A DNA stretch of 10,771 nt, from NCBI GenBank assembly GCA_937868455.1, contig CALMMO010000079.1, forward strand, positions 1 through 10,771, written 5' to 3'. Each line of letters starts with the position of its first letter. Position 1 is the stretch's first letter. The stretch comes from an uncultured Marmoricola sp. GTDB taxonomy: Bacteria > Actinomycetota > Actinomycetes > Propionibacteriales > Nocardioidaceae. The notes beneath the pieces were generated by a model. That model saw nothing but the letters and a program-made list of their open reading frames with translations, was not told the DNA's origin and did not search any database. Positions 7,040-10,771 of the stretch are shown here, piece by piece. The translations under genes were made by a program, and so were the position numbers.

Positions 7040-7052
7040 GTCATCTCTCCGA

Positions 7053-8057
7053 TCACGTGAGGCTGGCCACGAGGACCGCCTTGATGGTGTGCATCCGGTT
7101 TTCGGCCTGCTCGAAGGCGATGTTGGCTGGGGACTCAAACACGTCCTCGGTGACCTCAATGCCGTTGGACAAGATGGGGTACTGCGCAGCAACCTGCGCG
7201 CCGACCTTGGTCTCGGAGTTGTGGAAAGCCGGCAAGCAGTGCATGAACTTCACGCGCGGGTTGCCAACTGAGGCCATCAACTCGGGGTTGACCTGGAAGG
7301 GCAGCAGCGCATCGATGCGCTCGGCCCATGACTCGATCGGCTCACCCATCGACACCCACACGTCGGTGTGGACGAAGTCGACGCCCTTGACGGCCGCTTT
7401 CGCGTCATCGGTGATGGTGATGGTCGCACCCGACTCCTTGGCGAAGCCTTCGCACATCTCGACGAGTTCGGCCGCGGGCCACAGTGACTTCGGTGCGCCG
7501 ATGCGCACGTCCATGCCGAGCTTCGAGCCGACCAGCAGCAGCGAGTTGGCCACGTTGTTGCGACCATCGCCGACGAAGGCGAACGAAATCTGGTGCAACG
7601 GCTTGTGGCAGTGCTCGCGCATGGTGAGCAGGTCAGCCAGCATCTGAGTGGGGTGGAAGTCGTCGGTGAGACCGTTGTAAACCGGAACGCCGGAGAACTC
7701 CTCAAGCACCTCGACGTTCTCCTGTGAGGAGCCGCGGTACTCAATTGCGTCGTACATCCGACCGAGCACGCGAGCGGTGTCCTTCATTGACTCCTTGTGG
7801 CCGATTTGGCTGGAGCTGGGGTCGATGTAGGTGACGTTGGCGCCTTCGTCGTACGCCGCGACCTCGAACGCACACCGGGTGCGGGTGGAGGTCTTCTCGA
7901 AGATCAGAGCAATGTTCTTGCCCTTGAGGCGCTGCTGGTCGGTGCCGGCGTACTTCGCGCGCTTGAGGTCGCGGGAGAGGTCGAGCAAATAGAGCAGGTC
8001 GCGCTCGGAGTGGTGCACCAAGCTGAGGACTGAGCGGTTGTGATTGTTGAAGGCCAT
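7053..8057 (-). CDS. arcB: Ornithine carbamoyltransferase (catabolic)
   Basis: Second step of the pathway: citrulline + phosphate gives ornithine + carbamoyl phosphate, the reverse of the biosynthetic direction. The 334-aa product carries the carbamoyl-phosphate motif STRTR at 57-61, HPTQ at 135-138, the ornithine-binding DVWVSMG at 232-238 and HCLP at 273-276, all as in active OTCs. Catabolic rather than biosynthetic use is inferred from its place between arcA and arcC. The ATG at 8057 lies 30 bases after the arcA stop; the SD is weak (AAAG/AAG-like). Confidence 0.97.
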   Translation of the reverse strand: MAFNNHNRSVLSLVHHSERDLLYLLDLSRDLKRAKYAGTDQQRLKGKNIALIFEKTSTRTRCAFEVAAYDEGANVTYIDPSSSQIGHKESMKDTARVLGRMYDAIEYRGSSQENVEVLEEFSGVPVYNGLTDDFHPTQMLADLLTMREHCHKPLHQISFAFVGDGRNNVANSLLLVGSKLGMDVRIGAPKSLWPAAELVEMCEGFAKESGATITITDDAKAAVKGVDFVHTDVWVSMGEPIESWAERIDALLPFQVNPELMASVGNPRVKFMHCLPAFHNSETKVGAQVAAQYPILSNGIEVTEDVFESPANIAFEQAENRMHTIKAVLVASLT

Positions 8058-8087
8058 TGTCTTGTCGCTTTCTGGATTGTTGGTTGG

Positions 8088-9344
8088 TTAGTAGAGCGGG
8101 TCACGCAGGATCGGGCAGGTCATGCAGCGGCCTCCGCCACGACCGCGACCAAGCTCAGATGAGCTGATCGTGATCACTTCGACGCCGGCTTTGCGCAGCA
8201 AGGTGTTGGTGGCGGTGTTGCGGTCGTAGCCCACGACCACGCCTGGTTCGAGCGCGACGACGTTGTTGCCGTCGTCCCATTGCTCGCGTTCGCGGCCGAA
8301 GCGGTCACCGCCGGTGGTGATGACCTTGTAGTCGACGCCTACGGCTTTGCTGAGTACGTCGACAAAATGACCGTCTTCGTGGCGGATGTCGATGCCGCTG
8401 GGGCCATCGTCTGGACGCAGCGTGAACGGCACGATGCCGTCAACGACTGGGCTAAACGCGGTCACCTTGTCGTAGTCGAGGAAGGTGAAGACCGTGTCGA
8501 GGTGCATCGCGGCGCGGGTCTTGGGCAACCCGGCGATGATGACCTGCTCAGCAGCGTTGGCCTTGAAGAGCTCGCGGGCCACTGCGGTGATGGCTTGCTG
8601 CGAAGACCGCTCCCCCATGCCGATCACGACGACGCCCTTGCCAACCGGCATCACGTCGCCACCCTCGAGGGTGGCCTGGCCGTAGTCCTGGTCGGGGTCG
8701 CCCCACCAGACCGGGAACTGCTCATCGGCAAAGTCGGGGTGGAACTTGTAGACCGCGGTGGTCAGCAAGGTCTCTTGGCGACGAGCCGGCCAATACATCG
8801 GGTTCAGCGTGACGCCGCCGAAGATCCAGGAGGTGTTGTCGCGCATGAACTGGGTGTTGGGCAGCGGCGGCATCAACCAGCCTGGGGCTTCCAGGTGATC
8901 GCGGAACGCGGAGAGGAACGATCCGCCAAACTCCGAGGGCACGTCGAAGTACGACAACCCGCCGATGAGGAACTCCGCGAGCTTGGCTGAGGGGAGTTCG
9001 TCGAGCCAGCCACGCAACTCCTTGACCAAACCGCGACCGACCTGGCCCTCGGTGATCTTGCGGTCCAAGATCCACGTCCGAGCCGTGGGGATCTCGACAA
9101 CGTCGGTGACCATGTCGAGGAGTTCGAGCACTTCGATGCCGCGCTCGCGCATCTTGGCGACGAAGTCGAAGTGGTTGCGTCGAGCCGCGCTCACCCAGAG
9201 CACGTCGTCGAAGAGGAGTTCGTGGCAGGTGTCCGGGGTCAACCGAAGGTGGGCGAGTCCGGGAGAGCAGACCAGCACGCGGCGAAGCTTGCCAGCTTCA
9301 GACCACACGCCTACCCGGCTGCTGCGGGGAGGTTCCTGAGTCAT
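8088..9344 (-). CDS. arcA: Arginine deiminase
   Basis: First step of the pathway in the cytoplasm: L-arginine + H2O gives citrulline + ammonia. The product is 418 aa, the same size class as the Pseudomonas enzyme. Catalytic residues are in place: Asp169 in FMRD (167-170), Glu227 in LEGGD, His281 and Asp283 in MHLD, and the nucleophile Cys407 in GGGRCMTC near the C-terminus. The ATG at 9344 is chosen because an SD AAGGAA (9351-9356) precedes it by six bases and the family N-terminus ([15 protein letters not shown]) starts soon after; a longer frame from a GTG at 9398 would translate part of the upstream hairpin. It is downstream of arcD with a 157-base gap, the largest in the operon. Confidence 0.97.
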   Translation of the reverse strand: MTQEPPRSSRVGVWSEAGKLRRVLVCSPGLAHLRLTPDTCHELLFDDVLWVSAARRNHFDFVAKMRERGIEVLELLDMVTDVVEIPTARTWILDRKITEGQVGRGLVKELRGWLDELPSAKLAEFLIGGLSYFDVPSEFGGSFLSAFRDHLEAPGWLMPPLPNTQFMRDNTSWIFGGVTLNPMYWPARRQETLLTTAVYKFHPDFADEQFPVWWGDPDQDYGQATLEGGDVMPVGKGVVVIGMGERSSQQAITAVARELFKANAAEQVIIAGLPKTRAAMHLDTVFTFLDYDKVTAFSPVVDGIVPFTLRPDDGPSGIDIRHEDGHFVDVLSKAVGVDYKVITTGGDRFGREREQWDDGNNVVALEPGVVVGYDRNTATNTLLRKAGVEVITISSSELGRGRGGGRCMTCPILRDPLY

Positions 9345-9386
9345 GGTGAGTTCCTTGTCTTGATGAGACGGGTGGTGCGGGATTTT

Positions 9387-9420
9387 GGTAAAAGTCACAG
9401 GTTTACTTGTGACTTTTACC
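9387..9420. repeat. 13-bp perfect inverted repeat upstream of arcA
   Basis: GGTAAAAGTCACA (9387-9399) and TGTGACTTTTACC (9408-9420) are perfectly complementary around an 8-base loop. The centre is about 59 bases before the arcA ATG. The inner half-sites are TCACA-N8-TGTGA, the inverse of a CRP/FNR-type TGTGA-N6-TCACA, so it is not an ordinary CRP site. It could be an operator for an arginine or oxygen regulator, or an mRNA hairpin between arcD and arcA. Confidence 0.75.
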
Positions 9421-9463
9421 CACTATTGAGGCCTGTGTTGCCAGTGATGCTGGTGAAGGCACC

Positions 9464-9491
9464 GGCTGGGATGGGGCCGACCACCCCAGCC
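9464..9491 (-). terminator. Hairpin after arcD
   Basis: GGCTGGG (9464-9470) pairs with CCCAGCC (9485-9491), with an inner TGG/CCA stem after one mismatch. It begins ten bases after the arcD stop on the minus strand. No U-tract follows. It may be a terminator or a partial attenuator reducing read-through into arcA. Confidence 0.55.
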
Positions 9492-9501
9492 AGTGCATGT
9501 C

Positions 9502-10771
9502 TTAGCCGTTGAGGCTCAGAGCGCCGGACTGGAACTTCACGATGGCACCGATCGCCAGCACAACCAAGAGTCCAACCATGAACATGTCAGCCTTGGTGAG
9601 CATGGGCTGGCCTTTTTCGGCGCGAGCCTTGAGGTAGAACGGCAAGCCGATCAGGTAGGCCAGGCCAGTCACGAGCAGGTAGATCAGACCGCCGGCGTAC
9701 ACCAACCACAGGGCATACACGGTGGCGAAGACGCCCACGAGGATGTCGACCAATTGCGGGCTCTGCCCGGTCTTGAAGGTCTCCTTGAGGTGGAACAGAG
9801 CCGACCAGAGGTAGGGCAGCAGGATCAGCGACGTGGCGAGGTAGACCAGGCCGAGGTATTTGCTGTCATCGAAGTAGGTGTAAACCAGCAGCGCCTGGAT
9901 GCAGAGGTTGGTCATCCACAGCGCGCCTGCGGGTGCACCGTGAGCGTTTTGGCGGCTCAAGAATGCGGGGAGCACACCTTCACGCGAGGGTACGTCGAGG
10001 ATCTCGGCGCACAACAGCGTCCAACTCAGCAAGGCACCGAGCAGCGACACGATGAGACCGAGGGCGACGAACTTCAGACCCCAAGGGCCGACGATGTCAG
10101 CAAGCACGTGACCCATAGAAGGAGCCTCGAGGCCGGCGAGTTTGGCTTGAGCCATCACACCGAACGACAACAGGTTGACCAGCATGAGCAGGGCGAGCAC
10201 GCCGACGAACGACAGCACCGTGGCCTTGCCAACATCACTGCGGTTGCGCGCACGCGAGGAGAACACTGCGGCACCTTCGATGCCAATGAACACCCAGACG
10301 GTGAGCATCATCATGTTCTTGATTTGGTCCATGCTCGAGCCCAGACCAGCGTCATCGATCTTGACCATGGCGCCCCAGAAATCAGCGGTGAAGACGCCAG
10401 CCTTGAAGGCGGTGGCAGCAACGACCACGAACAACACGATCGGAACGACCTTGGCGATGGTGACGATGGTGTTCACACCGGCGGCTTCGCGGACTCCGCG
10501 CAGCACCAAGAAGTGCACCAACCACACCAACACCGATGCGCCGATGATCGCGGGCAGCGAGTTGCCGCCCTCGAAAGCTGGGAAGAAGACGCTGGCGGTT
10601 GAGAAGAGCAGCACGAGGTAGGCGACGTTGCCGATCCAGGCGCTGAGCCAGTAACCCCATGCGGAGGTGAAACCGACGAAAGGACCGAACCCTTCGCGGG
10701 CGTATCCGTAAACGCCGCCATCAACGTCGGGGCGCTTGTTTGCCAGTGACTGGAAGACCAAGGCCAGAGCC
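9502..10771 (-). CDS. arcD: Arginine/ornithine antiporter, APC superfamily (5' end outside window)
   Basis: Inner-membrane antiporter that imports arginine in exchange for ornithine, supplying the deiminase pathway without net ion cost. At least 422 residues are visible, and the frame runs off the right edge (residues ALAL precede a TTG at 10761 that is not a real start); about 50 N-terminal residues with the first helix are probably missing compared with family members of about 470. The remaining chain shows about ten or eleven hydrophobic helices and APA-family signatures: SLANKRPDVDGGVYGYA near the visible start, RGVREAAGVNTIVTIAKVVP, and WVFIGIEGAAVFSSRAR. The assignment as ArcD rather than another basic amino acid or polyamine antiporter comes from linkage to arcABC. 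Confidence 0.92.
   Translation of the reverse strand, partial: ALALVFQSLANKRPDVDGGVYGYAREGFGPFVGFTSAWGYWLSAWIGNVAYLVLLFSTASVFFPAFEGGNSLPAIIGASVLVWLVHFLVLRGVREAAGVNTIVTIAKVVPIVLFVVVAATAFKAGVFTADFWGAMVKIDDAGLGSSMDQIKNMMMLTVWVFIGIEGAAVFSSRARNRSDVGKATVLSFVGVLALLMLVNLLSFGVMAQAKLAGLEAPSMGHVLADIVGPWGLKFVALGLIVSLLGALLSWTLLCAEILDVPSREGVLPAFLSRQNAHGAPAGALWMTNLCIQALLVYTYFDDSKYLGLVYLATSLILLPYLWSALFHLKETFKTGQSPQLVDILVGVFATVYALWLVYAGGLIYLLVTGLAYLIGLPFYLKARAEKGQPMLTKADMFMVGLLVVLAIGAIVKFQSGALSLNG

Noticed and set aside
6302..7060. 252-aa open frame on the plus strand opposite arcC
   Set aside because: Antisense to an intact carbamate kinase with all motifs; no SD and no family features.
7040..7192. Longer N-terminus for arcC
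   Set aside because: The extension lies in the arcB coding region, is Ser/Arg/Pro-rich, and the family start with its own SD is at 7039.
9345..9398. GTG start for arcA at 9398
   Set aside because: It would translate one arm of the palindrome; the ATG at 9344 has a good SD and gives the normal family length.
9387..9420. CRP/FNR or Rex operator at the arcA palindrome
   Set aside because: The half-sites TCACA and TGTGA are in the reverse order with the wrong spacing, so the classical site is not present.
9493..10602. 369-aa open frame on the plus strand opposite arcD
   Set aside because: It is an antisense shadow of a GC-rich gene: very rich in Gln, His, Glu and Asp, with no recognisable domain, while the minus strand encodes a clear APC transporter.
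1..10771. A novel defence, mobile or biosynthetic system
   Set aside because: No transposase, integrase, nuclease, repeat array or synthase gene was found; the main genes belong to well-known thiamine uptake and arginine deiminase systems.

Overview
The window looks like chromosomal DNA of a high-GC Gram-positive bacterium (Actinomycetota). This rests on the GC-rich third codon positions, GTG starts, tight head-to-tail genes, a strong hairpin terminator without a U-tract, one probably leaderless gene, and an AUR1-like PAP2 protein of a kind common in actinobacteria. No rRNA or tRNA gene or other taxon-defining marker is present, so the genus stays open. I see no insertion sequence, integrase, CRISPR array or att site. 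All genes except one lie on the minus strand.

Left part (about 1-4790, minus strand): a thiamine-uptake operon. A TPP riboswitch (4686-4771) and an SD-sequestering hairpin precede thiB (lipoprotein that binds thiamine or its phosphates), thiP (fused two-domain permease) and thiQ (ATPase). The genes overlap or nearly touch. A fourth gene starts 9 bases after thiQ and encodes a multi-pass PAP2/AUR1-like membrane phosphatase or phosphotransferase, so it is probably under the same riboswitch.

Middle (about 4790-6110): a plus-strand alpha/beta hydrolase of the hormone-sensitive-lipase type starts just beside the riboswitch. It converges on a small three-helix membrane protein of unknown function that is probably translated from a leaderless mRNA. 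A 15-bp perfect hairpin terminator separates this from the next operon.

Right part (6116-10771, minus strand): a complete arginine deiminase pathway in the order arcD (antiporter, 5' end outside the window), arcA, arcB, arcC. Together they take up arginine in exchange for ornithine and convert it to ornithine, CO2 and ammonia, making one ATP per arginine. The arcD-arcA gap carries two hairpins, one a likely terminator or attenuator and the other a 13-bp perfect inverted repeat upstream of arcA, so arcABC may be controlled partly apart from arcD.

Both operons are known systems. I do not find a clearly undescribed system here. The best leads are the PAP2-like enzyme in the TPP-riboswitch operon, the arcD-arcA palindrome, and the very compact riboswitch/hydrolase divergent region.
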